Assembly: GCA_019752115.1 (NCBI GenBank)
Contig: JAIEMN010000031.1
Coordinates: 1-47,901 of the forward strand
Direction: 5' to 3'
DNA length: 47,901 nt
From: Gemmatimonadaceae bacterium
GTDB taxonomy: Bacteria > Gemmatimonadota > Gemmatimonadetes > Gemmatimonadales > Gemmatimonadaceae
In this document: positions 31,139 through 39,818 of the stretch, piece after piece
How positions within the stretch are numbered: the first letter of the stretch is position 1
How the letters are laid out: every line of letters starts with the position of its first letter
The notes under the pieces: generated by a model
The model's input: the letters and a program-made list of their open reading frames with translations, nothing else
Database searches by the model: none
Told to the model about the DNA's origin: nothing
Made by a program: the position numbers and the translations under genes

Positions 31139-31882
31139 ATGACCGACATCGACTACGGTTCCTATCTCCGTCTCAACGAACTGCTGGCGCTGCAGACGCC
31201 GCAGTCGAGCCCGGAGCATCCGGACGAGCTGCTGTTCATCGTGGTGCATCAGGCGAGCGAGCTGTGGTTCAAGGTGCTGCGCCATGAGATGGACACGCTC
31301 ATCACCGCGCTGGAGGGGTTCGATACCATGCGCGCGCTGCTGGCGGTGCAGCGGGTGAACGTGCTCACCGAGATCGTGGCGCAGCAGCTCTCGTCGCTCG
31401 ATACGCTGCCACCGCAGCGGTTCGCGCAGTTTCGTGGCTATCTCGGCTCGAGCAGCGGCTCGCAGAGCAATCAGTTCCGGGCCATCGAGGCCACGGCGGG
31501 GCTGCGCGATCCGCACTTCATGCAGGCGATCAGCGATCATGGCGATCCGCCGCCCGAAGTCGTGGCCGCATTGGCGCGCCCCACGCTGCAGTCGCTCGTA
31601 CTGGCGCTCATCGCACACGAAGGGGTGCAGCTCGAGGATCTCTATCTCGGGCCCAGCCCCACCCCGCTCTTCCTGTTGGTCGAGGGGCTGCTGGAGTTCG
31701 AGCAGCGCTTCGCGCGGTGGCGTTTTGGCCACGTGCAGCTGGTCGAGCGCATCATCGGCATCGGCACCGGGGGCACCGGGGGCACGCTTGGCGCGAAGTA
31801 CCTGTCGCGCACGGTCTCGCAGAAGTTCTTCCCCGAGCTCTGGGCCGTCCGCACGAAGTTCTATGGCAAGCCCTCTGCGTGA
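31139..31882 (+). CDS. kynA: Tryptophan 2,3-dioxygenase
   Basis: The 247-residue haem enzyme opens the indole ring of tryptophan to N-formylkynurenine. Family segments DYGSYLRLNELLALQ, DELLFIVVHQASELWFK and RGYLGSSSGSQSNQFR are clear, and the length is slightly short of the usual 260-280. It overlaps kynB by 20 bases, so the first two steps of tryptophan breakdown are coupled. No kynurenine-using gene (kynU, kmo) is nearby. Confidence 0.93.
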   Translation: MTDIDYGSYLRLNELLALQTPQSSPEHPDELLFIVVHQASELWFKVLRHEMDTLITALEGFDTMRALLAVQRVNVLTEIVAQQLSSLDTLPPQRFAQFRGYLGSSSGSQSNQFRAIEATAGLRDPHFMQAISDHGDPPPEVVAALARPTLQSLVLALIAHEGVQLEDLYLGPSPTPLFLLVEGLLEFEQRFARWRFGHVQLVERIIGIGTGGTGGTLGAKYLSRTVSQKFFPELWAVRTKFYGKPSA

Positions 31883-32507
31883 CATCTCGATTCCGCTGAG
31901 CGCGGCAACCCCGGAGTGGCCGGGGGATCAGCCGTTCTCGTGTGGGTGGACGCTGCGGCGTGAGGGCGGCGAGAGTGTCAATCTCGCGGCCGTGACCACC
32001 AGTCTGCACGTGGGGACGCACGCCGATGCGCCGCTGCACGTGGAGAGCGCCTGGGGGGCGTCGGAGGCCTTGGATGTGCGCGCCTTTGTGGGGCCGTGCG
32101 TCGTGATTGAGGTCCCGGTGTCGCACAACATCCACGCGGATCTCGACGTGAGCACGATCGCGTCGCTCGTCGGTGAGACGCCGGTGCCTCGCGTGCTCCT
32201 GCGCACCGGGCACACCATCGCCCACGGCGCCTTCCCCGACGATTGGCCGTGTCTCACGCCCGACGCGGCCAGTTGGCTCGTGGCGCACGGCGTGTGCCTG
32301 TGGGGCGTGGATGCGCCCAGCGTAGACCGACGGCACAGCAAGACGCTCGAGGTGCATCATGCGCTGCTGGGGGCCGGTGCGTTCGTCCTCGAGAATCTCG
32401 ATCTGCGCGGCGTACCGGTCGGGCGCTACGAACTCATCGCGCCGCCGCTCGCGGTGCACGGCGCCGACGCGGCGCCGGTGCGAGCGTTACTCCGCCCGCT
32501 CGCGTAG
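31863..32507 (+). CDS. kynB: Kynurenine formamidase, cyclase family
   Basis: The 214-residue product carries the metal-binding motif H49-x-G-T-H-A-D-A-P-L-H59 of the KynB/cyclase family and would hydrolyse N-formylkynurenine to kynurenine. I start at ATG 31863 (MASPLRDISIPL), inside the end of kynA. Its 3' end overlaps the convergent minus-strand gene by 21 bases. Confidence 0.92.
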   Translation: MASPLRDISIPLSAATPEWPGDQPFSCGWTLRREGGESVNLAAVTTSLHVGTHADAPLHVESAWGASEALDVRAFVGPCVVIEVPVSHNIHADLDVSTIASLVGETPVPRVLLRTGHTIAHGAFPDDWPCLTPDAASWLVAHGVCLWGVDAPSVDRRHSKTLEVHHALLGAGAFVLENLDLRGVPVGRYELIAPPLAVHGADAAPVRALLRPLA

Positions 32508-33575
32508 CGCGGCGACCTTCGCGTCGATCGCCGGCGGAATCGCCAGGGTATCGGCGATGGCGGCGATGCCCTCGGCTTCGGCCCACGCGCGCTCCAATTC
32601 GGCCAGTTCCCCCTCAAGCGCCCGACGTTCGGCATCTTCATGCAGCGCCATTTCCAGCGCCAGTCGCGCCGGTGCCGGAATGAAGTTGATGTCGCCCATG
32701 TCGCCCCACGTCGCTTGCGCGGACCAGGTGCGACGCATGCTCGTGGCCCAGCGGGGAAAGTCTTCGACCGTGCGCACCTGCTCCAGCATCTGCACCGCTT
32801 CGCTGACGCGCGCCGGTGAGGCGCCGGCGCGGTTGATGCGCGGCAGATACTCCCGAAGCACGGGCAGCGCGTCCCGCTCGTACAGCTGCAGCACGCCTTG
32901 CTGGTTCTTCCCTTCGCCGAAGACCGACCAGCGCACGGGCCCCCGCGCGTCACCCGCGGCGCGCTTCATGGCGTAGCCGATCTCGATCCCCCAGCGGCCG
33001 CTCCCCGACTCGATGAGCCGCGGCTGACCGAAGGGAATGAACCGCCCGCCATCGGGGAGCGGCCGCTCGTGGCCCGGGCGCCCGACATTGTTCAGGATCG
33101 TGATCATGTTGACCATGTGGATGATCGGCATCACCAGGCTCACCCCCGCTCCCAGCGCGGCACCACCGGCGATCGCGGCCCCTGCTCCCACCGCGATCCC
33201 AGCGCCGGTCAGGATCGTCTTGGTGCGTCGCCGTCCGAACTGATCGCCATAGCGCCACGCGGCAAACTCCGGACGGAGCGGTTCCCCAATGCGCACCAAC
33301 TCAGTGCCGTCACGCAAACGCGCGAGGCCGATCTGATCTGTACTGGCCCGCACGCGCGTGTCGCGAAAGAGTCGCTCGGCCTGTTCGATCGCCTCCCATC
33401 GGGCATCGAACGGCGTGAGATTCCAACGCTCACAGTCCCGGCACACGACCCACAGGCGACCGCGCTTGGCGTCGAACGCGACGCGCCGACCGATGGGCAG
33501 CGCTTCCAACGCCTCGTTCCCAGGGAGCTTGGCTCGGCAGTGAATGCACGAGCGATACATGACGACATCGCTCAC
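32487..33575 (-). CDS. Zinc-ribbon, glycine-rich membrane protein, paralogue 2
   Basis: I do not recognise this 362-residue family. CxxC pairs at the N-terminus (CIHC near 10-13 and CRDC near 45-48) suggest a small zinc ribbon. Residues about 90-135 hold GEPLRPEFAAWRYGDQFGRRR, then a Gly/Ala-rich hydrophobic stretch (about 122-150) able to form one or two membrane helices. The C-terminal 100 residues are helical and Glu/Arg-rich. It is 35-40% similar by eye to its upstream neighbour with the same domain order. Start is GTG at 33575 overlapping the neighbour's stop as GTGA; ATG at 33560 is an alternative. Confidence 0.72.
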   Translation of the reverse strand: MSDVVMYRSCIHCRAKLPGNEALEALPIGRRVAFDAKRGRLWVVCRDCERWNLTPFDARWEAIEQAERLFRDTRVRASTDQIGLARLRDGTELVRIGEPLRPEFAAWRYGDQFGRRRTKTILTGAGIAVGAGAAIAGGAALGAGVSLVMPIIHMVNMITILNNVGRPGHERPLPDGGRFIPFGQPRLIESGSGRWGIEIGYAMKRAAGDARGPVRWSVFGEGKNQQGVLQLYERDALPVLREYLPRINRAGASPARVSEAVQMLEQVRTVEDFPRWATSMRRTWSAQATWGDMGDINFIPAPARLALEMALHEDAERRALEGELAELERAWAEAEGIAAIADTLAIPPAIDAKVAALRERAE

Positions 33576-34660
33576 CCGCGCGCCTCGCGATCGCCGGCAC
33601 CGATGCGCAGTTCGCTCAATCGTGATTCGATCTGCGCCGGCGTGAACAGGTTGTCGGCGATCTTGGCGATCTCCTCGGCTTCACGCCACGCCGCTTCGAG
33701 CGAGGCGAGCTCGCCCTCCATCGCGCGCCGCTCCTGTTCTTCGTGCAGTGCCATCTCGATGGCGAGGCGTTCGCGCACGTCGAGCGTATGCAGCGAGCCG
33801 CGGAGCTTCTTCACCACCGAGCGCTTGTTGTTGCCCCAACCGCTGCCGTGTCCCCAGATCTCGTCGCCCGACACCCAGCCGTGGCGCTGCTGCACCTTCC
33901 AGAGCACCTGATACGGGTCACCCGCTTCCTCCAACAGCCCCACGGCGTCCTGCACCTTCTCGCGCGAGCCACCAAAGCGATTCACCGTGGGCATGATGCG
34001 CGCGGCGATACGCATCGCCTCCTCGCCGGTCACCAACGTCGAACCATCGACATGTTCGAGGCGCAGCTGCAGCGGCCCCTCCGGCGCCGAACGCACCAGG
34101 GTGCTCATGCGCGCGTGGCGGCGCTGCACGTCGACGAGCTTGCCGTCAGGGAGCCGAACGTGCCCGATGGACTTGCCGGGGCGCCCGTTGATGAGCGAGT
34201 CCCAGATCATCCCGTTCGAGTACACGCCCGCGAACGACCCGATCTGCACCCCGATCGCCACCATGCCGCCCAGAATGGCGGCGGCGCTGCCCACCACGGC
34301 TCCGGTCACCAGCATCTGCCGTTTCCGGCGCCGCCCGAACTGGTCGCCGTACCGCCACGCCGCCATCTCGGGGCGTTGCGGCTCGCCGATCCGGATGAGG
34401 TCCACCCCCTCCTTGAGGCGCGCCAGGCCCACGTTATCGGTGCTGACCCGCAGGCGGGTATCCCGGAACCGCCGTTCCATGGCTTCGATGGCCTCCCAGC
34501 GCTCGTCGAGCGGGGAGAGGTTCCAGCGGTCACAGGCCCGGCAAATCACCCACAGGCGCCCCAGGCGGCCGTCAAACGCCAGGCGGGACCCCACCGGGAA
34601 CGTTTCGAAGGCTTCATTGGCGCCGAGGGGCGCCGTGCAATGGATGCAGGTGGTGAACAT
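33572..34660 (-). CDS. Zinc-ribbon, glycine-rich membrane protein, paralogue 1
   Basis: Also 362 residues, with CIHC near 5-8 and CRAC near 40-43, the shared WNLSPLDERWEAIE and GEPQRPEMAAWRYGDQFGRRR segments, a Gly-rich hydrophobic stretch (about 113-140) and a helical Glu/Arg-rich C-terminus (LAIEMALHEEQERRAMEGEL). The middle (about 160-290) differs most from its partner. Same length, order and translational coupling suggest a gene duplication giving a two-component membrane assembly; function unknown. Only 28 bases separate it from the divergent cysteine desulfurase gene. Confidence 0.72.
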   Translation of the reverse strand: MFTTCIHCTAPLGANEAFETFPVGSRLAFDGRLGRLWVICRACDRWNLSPLDERWEAIEAMERRFRDTRLRVSTDNVGLARLKEGVDLIRIGEPQRPEMAAWRYGDQFGRRRKRQMLVTGAVVGSAAAILGGMVAIGVQIGSFAGVYSNGMIWDSLINGRPGKSIGHVRLPDGKLVDVQRRHARMSTLVRSAPEGPLQLRLEHVDGSTLVTGEEAMRIAARIMPTVNRFGGSREKVQDAVGLLEEAGDPYQVLWKVQQRHGWVSGDEIWGHGSGWGNNKRSVVKKLRGSLHTLDVRERLAIEMALHEEQERRAMEGELASLEAAWREAEEIAKIADNLFTPAQIESRLSELRIGAGDREARG

Positions 34661-34688
34661 GAGCGGGGGTCTTCGCTAATTTTAAGGG

Positions 34689-35885
34689 ATGACCACCACG
34701 GCCGCGCCCCAGCCCATCTACCTCGATCACGCCGCCACCACGCCCATCCGGGACGAGGTGCTGGCGGCCATGACGCCCTTCTTTGGCGCCCGGTTCGGCA
34801 ACCCTAGCAGTGTGCACCGCTGGGGGCGGGATGCCCGGGTGGCGCTCGACGAAGCCCGCGAACGCGTGGCGGCCTGCCTGGGCGCGAACGCCGACGAGAT
34901 CTGCTTTACCTCGGGAGGCACCGAGGGCGACAACTTTGCCGTTCTTGGCGTCTGTCGCACGCTGCGCGCGACTGGCCGCACGGCAGCCATCACGACGCCC
35001 ATCGAGCACAAGGCGGTGCTCGCCGCGGTGCATCAGGCGGCGCATGAAGGCGGCGAAGAGCGACTCGTGCGCGTCGATGCCAACGGGCTGGTGGACGCGG
35101 CGCACTATGCCGCACTGCTCGACCACCGGGTGGCGATCGCCAGCATCATGTGGGTGAACAACGAAGTCGGCGTGGTGCAGGACGTCCCCGCGCTCGCCGC
35201 GCAGGCCAAGGCCGCTGGCGCCGTGTTCCACACCGATGCGGTGCAGGCGTTCGGCAAGGTGAACGTGGACGCGCGCGCCGTGCCCTTCGACCTCGCGACC
35301 ATTTCCGGCCACAAGCTCGGGGCGCCGAAGGGCATTGGCGCGCTCTACATCCGCCGCAACACGCCGCTCGAGCCGATGTTCCATGGTGGCTCGCAGGATC
35401 GCGGTCGTCGCCCGGGCACCGAGAACGTGGCGTTTGCGGTGGGGCTCGCCACCGCGTGTGAGCTGACGCTCGCCGAGCACGCCGCTGAGCACGCGCGCCT
35501 GTCGCAGCTGCGCGACTCGTTCGAGGCGATGCTGCGCGCGCGGGTGCCCGATGCGGTCTTCCACGCGAGCGGTGTCGCGCGCGCCCCGCATGTGTCGAAC
35601 GTGTCGATTCCGGGCACCAACAGCGAATCGATGCTCATGGCGCTCGACCTGCGCGGCATTGCCTGCAGCGCGGGCTCGGCGTGTCAGAGCGGCAGTGTGT
35701 CGGCGTCGCATGTGCTGTCGGCCATGGGCGTCTCCGACGAACTCGCCAATGCGGCGCTGCGCCTGTCGTTCGGCGCGCTCAGCACCGAGGCCGAACTGCC
35801 ACGTATCGTGGACACACTCGCGATGCTCGCCGAGAAGGCGCGGGCCCCCAAGGCGGCGCCGGTCTTCGAGACGGTGGAGTTCTAG
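34689..35885 (+). CDS. Cysteine desulfurase (IscS/NifS family)
   Basis: The 398-residue PLP enzyme takes sulfur from cysteine as an enzyme persulfide. The PLP lysine is Lys209 (SGHK), HTDAVQAFG precedes it, and the catalytic Cys332 is in SAGSACQSGS. It starts with YLDHAATTP. Six bases separate it from mnmA, so its main job here is probably sulfur supply for tRNA 2-thiouridine; it may also serve Fe-S clusters, needed for BchLNB. AAGGG precedes the ATG. Confidence 0.94.
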   Translation: MTTTAAPQPIYLDHAATTPIRDEVLAAMTPFFGARFGNPSSVHRWGRDARVALDEARERVAACLGANADEICFTSGGTEGDNFAVLGVCRTLRATGRTAAITTPIEHKAVLAAVHQAAHEGGEERLVRVDANGLVDAAHYAALLDHRVAIASIMWVNNEVGVVQDVPALAAQAKAAGAVFHTDAVQAFGKVNVDARAVPFDLATISGHKLGAPKGIGALYIRRNTPLEPMFHGGSQDRGRRPGTENVAFAVGLATACELTLAEHAAEHARLSQLRDSFEAMLRARVPDAVFHASGVARAPHVSNVSIPGTNSESMLMALDLRGIACSAGSACQSGSVSASHVLSAMGVSDELANAALRLSFGALSTEAELPRIVDTLAMLAEKARAPKAAPVFETVEF

Positions 35886-35891
35886 CACCGC

Positions 35892-37031
35892 ATGGCCGCG
35901 ACCCTGATGCCCCCCAAGGGGGCGCGCGTGCTCGTGGCCATGAGCGGCGGTGTGGACTCCTCCGTCGCCGCTGCCCTGCTGGTGGAGCACGGCTGCGAGG
36001 TGGTCGGCGTCACCATGAAGCTGCACGGCGATGGCGCCGAGGTGCCCGACCGCCCCTGCTGCTCGCTCGATGCCACCAGCGACGCGCGTCGCGTCTGCGA
36101 GAAGCTCGGCATTCCGCACTACGTGACCAATCTGGTGGACCACTTTGGCCACGACGTGCTCGCCGACTTCGTGAACGAGTACGCCCGCGGCCGCACGCCC
36201 ATTCCCTGCGTGCGCTGCAACACGTTCACGAAGTTTCGCGACCTGCTCGCCAAGGCCGATGCGATCGACGCGCCGTACATGGCCACCGGTCACTACGCGC
36301 GCATCGCGCGCGCGGATGGTCAGGCGGTCCTGTTGCGCGGCGAAGATGACAGCAAGGACCAGAGCTACTTCCTCTGGGGCATCGACCGCCACGTCCTCGA
36401 CCGGCTCGTGCTCCCCATCGGCACGCAGACCAAGGCCGAGACGCGCGAGATCGCGCGCCGGTTCGGGCTGCGGACCGCCGAGAAGATCGAAAGCCAGGAC
36501 ATCTGCTTCGTGCCCGATGGCGATCATGTGCGCGTGATTGCCGAACAGCTCGGTGCCGACGCGCCGGCGCTGCAGCGCGGGCCGATTCGTCTCGAGAACG
36601 GCGACGTGATCGGCGAGCACGAGGGCTTTGCCCGCTTCACGATCGGTCAGCGGAAGGGGCTGCCCGGCGGCTTTGCTGCGCCGATGTTCGTCGTGGCCAT
36701 TCACCCCGAGGAGCGCGCCGTGGTCATCGGCCCGCGTGACGCGCTGCTGGGACGTGGGCTTGAGGCGCGCGAACTGAACTGGCTCTACGAGCGCCCCAAG
36801 GTTGGCGACGCCGTGCGCGTGCAGGTGCGCAATCGTGCGAAGCCGTCACCGGCCACCATCGTGGCCATCGACGACGCCCATGTGGAGCTCGCGCTCGAGG
36901 AGCCGATCCAGGCCATCTCGCCCGGGCAGAGCCTCGTGCTCTACGACGGTCCGGTGGTCCTCGGCGGCGGGGTGATCGAGCGCGGGATGCGCGAGAAGCC
37001 GGGTCGGCGCCTGCCGATTCTGGCGGCTTAA
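35892..37031 (+). CDS. mnmA: tRNA-specific 2-thiouridylase MnmA
   Basis: The 379-residue product thiolates U34 of tRNAs for Lys, Glu and Gln. The ATP-pyrophosphatase loop SGGVDSS is at 18-24. The catalytic cysteines are Cys109 (CVRCN) and Cys205 (SQDICFVP). GKAD-type tRNA contacts and FTIGQRKGL follow. The last codon TAA lies in a TTAA palindrome shared with the convergent symporter gene. Confidence 0.96.
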   Translation: MAATLMPPKGARVLVAMSGGVDSSVAAALLVEHGCEVVGVTMKLHGDGAEVPDRPCCSLDATSDARRVCEKLGIPHYVTNLVDHFGHDVLADFVNEYARGRTPIPCVRCNTFTKFRDLLAKADAIDAPYMATGHYARIARADGQAVLLRGEDDSKDQSYFLWGIDRHVLDRLVLPIGTQTKAETREIARRFGLRTAEKIESQDICFVPDGDHVRVIAEQLGADAPALQRGPIRLENGDVIGEHEGFARFTIGQRKGLPGGFAAPMFVVAIHPEERAVVIGPRDALLGRGLEARELNWLYERPKVGDAVRVQVRNRAKPSPATIVAIDDAHVELALEEPIQAISPGQSLVLYDGPVVLGGGVIERGMREKPGRRLPILAA

Positions 37032-38308
37032 GCGGCGCCTGGCTGTTCGGCCGGTGGCGAGGTCATCACCGCCACCACCATATCGCTCGTGACGTTCAAG
37101 AGTGTCTTGAACATGTCGGGGAGCGTATCGAGTGCGATCATGATGCCGACCGCTTCCACCGGCAGCCCGATGGCCGTGTACACCGGCACCTGCAACAGCT
37201 GGCCGCCACTCGGAATACCGGGCGTGCTGAAGCTCAGCACCACGCCCGCGAGCGCCACGATGGCCAACTGCCCTTCACTGAGCGGCAGCCCGTACAACTT
37301 GGACGTGAAGTACGCGCCCACCGCCCAGTAGATCCCGCTGTTCAGCTTGAACACCGACGCGCACAGCGGCAGGACAAAGCCGGTGGCCGTGGCGGGCAGC
37401 TTGAGTACATCAGTCGCTCCCTTCACCATGGCCGGCAGGGCGGCGAGCGAGCTGCGCGAACCCACCCCCACCATTTGTGCCGGCAGCGCCGCGCGAGCGA
37501 AGCGTGCGAGTGGCACCCGCCGCGTCACCGCGATCACACCGTAGCACGCGATCACCGGTACCACGAGCAGCGTGATCAGCGTCAGGAAGTAGAAGCCGAT
37601 CGCGCCGAGCGCCGCGGTGCCGAGCTTTTCGCCGAGCACCAGCGCGAGGCAGAAGATGCCGATGCCGGCGAGTGCGAGCAGCCAGCGCACCACGATGAGC
37701 ATGGTGTCGGCCATGCCACGAAAGAACGCCAGCTGCGCCTTCTTGGGCTCGGCGTTGACGCGCGACAGGGCGAACGCATACAGCAGCGTGAAGAGCACCA
37801 CCGGCAGCAGCGTCCCGTCGGCGGCGGCCTTCACGGGATTGAGCGGAATGAGCGACAGGAACCACGTGCGCGCCGAGAGCGCGTCGCCGGCGGGGACATC
37901 GATGTGCGCACTCGCCCTGAGCCGCTCGGACGCCGCCGGGTCCACGGTGAAACCGCCCCACCACAGTTTGGCCGCGAGCGCCGAAAAGATGGCGCACGCG
38001 ACCAACATGCCAAGCATCCAGGCAAAGGCGCGCGCGCCGACGCGCCCGGTGGTCCGCGCGTCGTCACCACCGGCGACGCCCACGATGAGCAGCGGCACCA
38101 CCAGTGGAATGACCGTCATCCGCACGGCGTTGATCCACGCTGTGCCGATGGTGTCGAGCACGGCGACCACCGACTTCACCGCCGCCGAAGGATCGGTATC
38201 GCGCGACAGCGCCATACCGATGGCGAGGCCGGCGACCAGCCCCATCGACACCTGGACTCCCTGGGATCTGACGGCGGCGCGCACGGCGCCCGGGGCGGGT
38301 TGCGACAT
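37028..38308 (-). CDS. Sodium/proton:dicarboxylate symporter (DAACS family)
   Basis: The 426-residue product has about eight to ten membrane helices and the family's MTVIPLVVPLLIVG near residue 70, a Ser-rich re-entrant region (GVGSRSSLAALPAM) and a STPGIPSGG segment near residue 365. It likely imports glutamate, aspartate or C4 acids. I start at ATG 38308 (MSQPAPG); a GTG eight codons earlier is possible. Substrate is not resolved by sequence. It converges with mnmA, sharing 4 bases. Confidence 0.9.
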   Translation of the reverse strand: MSQPAPGAVRAAVRSQGVQVSMGLVAGLAIGMALSRDTDPSAAVKSVVAVLDTIGTAWINAVRMTVIPLVVPLLIVGVAGGDDARTTGRVGARAFAWMLGMLVACAIFSALAAKLWWGGFTVDPAASERLRASAHIDVPAGDALSARTWFLSLIPLNPVKAAADGTLLPVVLFTLLYAFALSRVNAEPKKAQLAFFRGMADTMLIVVRWLLALAGIGIFCLALVLGEKLGTAALGAIGFYFLTLITLLVVPVIACYGVIAVTRRVPLARFARAALPAQMVGVGSRSSLAALPAMVKGATDVLKLPATATGFVLPLCASVFKLNSGIYWAVGAYFTSKLYGLPLSEGQLAIVALAGVVLSFSTPGIPSGGQLLQVPVYTAIGLPVEAVGIMIALDTLPDMFKTLLNVTSDMVVAVMTSPPAEQPGAA

Positions 38309-38341
38309 GGCGGCGAAGCTACGCCGCCGCACGGCCGGTCG

Positions 38342-38761
38342 CTACTTGGCGGCCTCGCCCTCGACGGTCGGCCGGTAGCTCCCGAAATGCCACTCGTGCC
38401 CCTCGGGATCGCGCACACTCCACTCACGGGCGCCGTAGCTGGTGTCGTAGGGCGCGCGGACCACCGTCGCCCCGGCCGCCACCGCCCGCTCGAACGCGGC
38501 GTCGATGTCCCCAGTGACGCCGTAGCAGAGCGTCGCATTGCGCGCCGGCAGGTCCAGCGGGCTCACCCAGCCGAGTTCGGGCTTGCTGTTCCCGAGCATC
38601 AGGATCTCGCTGCCGAGCGCGAGCTCGACATGCTGCGGGATGCCGTGCTCGTCCCGATAGACCACGTGCTCGGTGAAGCCGAACGCCCGCCCGAGAAACG
38701 CAATGGCGGCGTCGGCGTCGCGGTACGACAGACAGGGATAACACTTGTAGGCGTGCAGCAT
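38342..38761 (-). CDS. VOC-superfamily (glyoxalase/PhnB-like) protein
   Basis: The 139-residue product has the paired beta-alpha-beta-beta-beta layout of glyoxalase/bleomycin-resistance proteins: YRDADAAIAFLGRAFGF at the start of module 1 and DIDAAFERAVAAGATVVRAP then WSVRDPEGHEWHFG in module 2. The metal site and substrate cannot be told from sequence. AGAGGAG precedes the ATG. Confidence 0.88.
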   Translation of the reverse strand: MLHAYKCYPCLSYRDADAAIAFLGRAFGFTEHVVYRDEHGIPQHVELALGSEILMLGNSKPELGWVSPLDLPARNATLCYGVTGDIDAAFERAVAAGATVVRAPYDTSYGAREWSVRDPEGHEWHFGSYRPTVEGEAAK

Positions 38762-38850
38762 GCGGGCTCCTCTCGTGACGGTGGTGTTCCTCGGAGGGTA
38801 GTCGCTAGATGGTCACCCGACTTGAACGTTTTTTCGTCGGATACATCGAT

Positions 38851-38954
38851 GGGCCTGCCCTGCGGAGCTACGGAGTTCCGGTGCAACGGAGGCGTCAGGT
38901 ATCGATGCCACGTCCCCGCCCCTCCGCTTCGCCGCCCCTCCGCAGGTCAGGCCC
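38851..38954. repeat. Repeat family C, gene-less element
   Basis: GGGCCTGCCCTGCGGAG at 38851-38867 and CTCCGCAGGTCAGGCCC at 38938-38954 are inverted repeats with one mismatch over 17 bp. The left arm is identical to the outer end of the unit carrying the GxxExxY gene (43454-43470). The 70 bases between the arms contain no gene. It is the main content of the 211-base gap 38762-38972. Confidence 0.8.
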
Positions 38955-38972
38955 GGCTGATCCGCTCACGCG

Positions 38973-39815
38973 CTATCGCTCGGCGTTCGGCAACGCGATC
39001 GACACCCGCCGCGCCCACGTTGACGGCGCCTCACCGGCATAGCGGTGGAACGCGCGGGTGAGATGCGCATGATCGGCATACCCACACGCCGCTGCGATGT
39101 GGCTCCACGACGGCGCGCCCGGACGTCGTGCCAATTGCACGGCGTGCTCGAAGCGCAGAATGCCCGCCAATCGCTTGGGGGTGAATCCGGTGGCCTCGCG
39201 CATGGCGGCCCCGAGCCGCGCGGCGCTCCAGCCGGTGTCGTGCTGCAGCTGCTCGATACGGACCTGGCCACGCGTCTCGACCAGCGTGCGATACGCCTGC
39301 TGCACCGCGCGCGCGGTGACCGGCGTGCGTGCGAGACGCGCGAGGAGAAAGGCGTCGATCAGGCGCACGCGTTCGGCGAAGGTGGCGGCGTTGCCCAGAT
39401 GCTCGGTGAACGCCCGTCCGCTCGCGCCGAGCGCGTCGTCGATCCCGCACGATTGGTTGGCGAGCCGCGCCATCGGGATGCCCAGCACGCGTTGCGCCGC
39501 GAGCGGCGTGAGATTCACCTGGACCGCGTCGGCGCTCGTGGCGCCGGTGACGTCCACCCACGTGTCGTAGACGCCCGCCGTGAACGACGCGCGCTGCGCC
39601 GTCGGGTGCGCGGGGGAGGCGATGGTGTACGCGGCGTCGAAGTTCACGATGAGCGGCACGATCGCGGCCGCGCATTCTCGGCGCACGGTGGGGGCGACGC
39701 TCTGCTCGCGCCACGCGACATACGCGCCCACGACATGCTCGCGCAGACGCGCGTCGGGGAGTGCCTGCTCCACCTCCCACCAGCCGCCATCCCACTGCTG
39801 CCGGTGGACCGCCAC
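38973..39815 (-). CDS. AraC-family transcription regulator
   Basis: The 280-residue product has a C-terminal double helix-turn-helix of the AraC/XylS type (about 175-270), including AARLGAAMREATGFTPKRLAGILRFEHAVQLAR and a SHIAAACGYADHAHLTRAFHRYAG recognition segment. The N-terminal about 150 residues are a sensor domain of unknown ligand. The start is a GTG at 39815, three bases after the stop of the preceding gene. Confidence 0.87.
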   Translation of the reverse strand: MAVHRQQWDGGWWEVEQALPDARLREHVVGAYVAWREQSVAPTVRRECAAAIVPLIVNFDAAYTIASPAHPTAQRASFTAGVYDTWVDVTGATSADAVQVNLTPLAAQRVLGIPMARLANQSCGIDDALGASGRAFTEHLGNAATFAERVRLIDAFLLARLARTPVTARAVQQAYRTLVETRGQVRIEQLQHDTGWSAARLGAAMREATGFTPKRLAGILRFEHAVQLARRPGAPSWSHIAAACGYADHAHLTRAFHRYAGEAPSTWARRVSIALPNAER

Positions 39816-39818
39816 GGA

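Noticed and set aside
34661-34688. A divergent promoter in the 28-base gap between the zinc-ribbon gene and the cysteine desulfurase gene
   Set aside because: Too short for two promoters and no convincing -35/-10 pair; promoters probably lie within coding sequence.
38762-38850. Promoter for the VOC gene
   Set aside because: TTCAAG is present but no acceptable -10 at 16-18 bases; only the ribosome-binding site is supportable.
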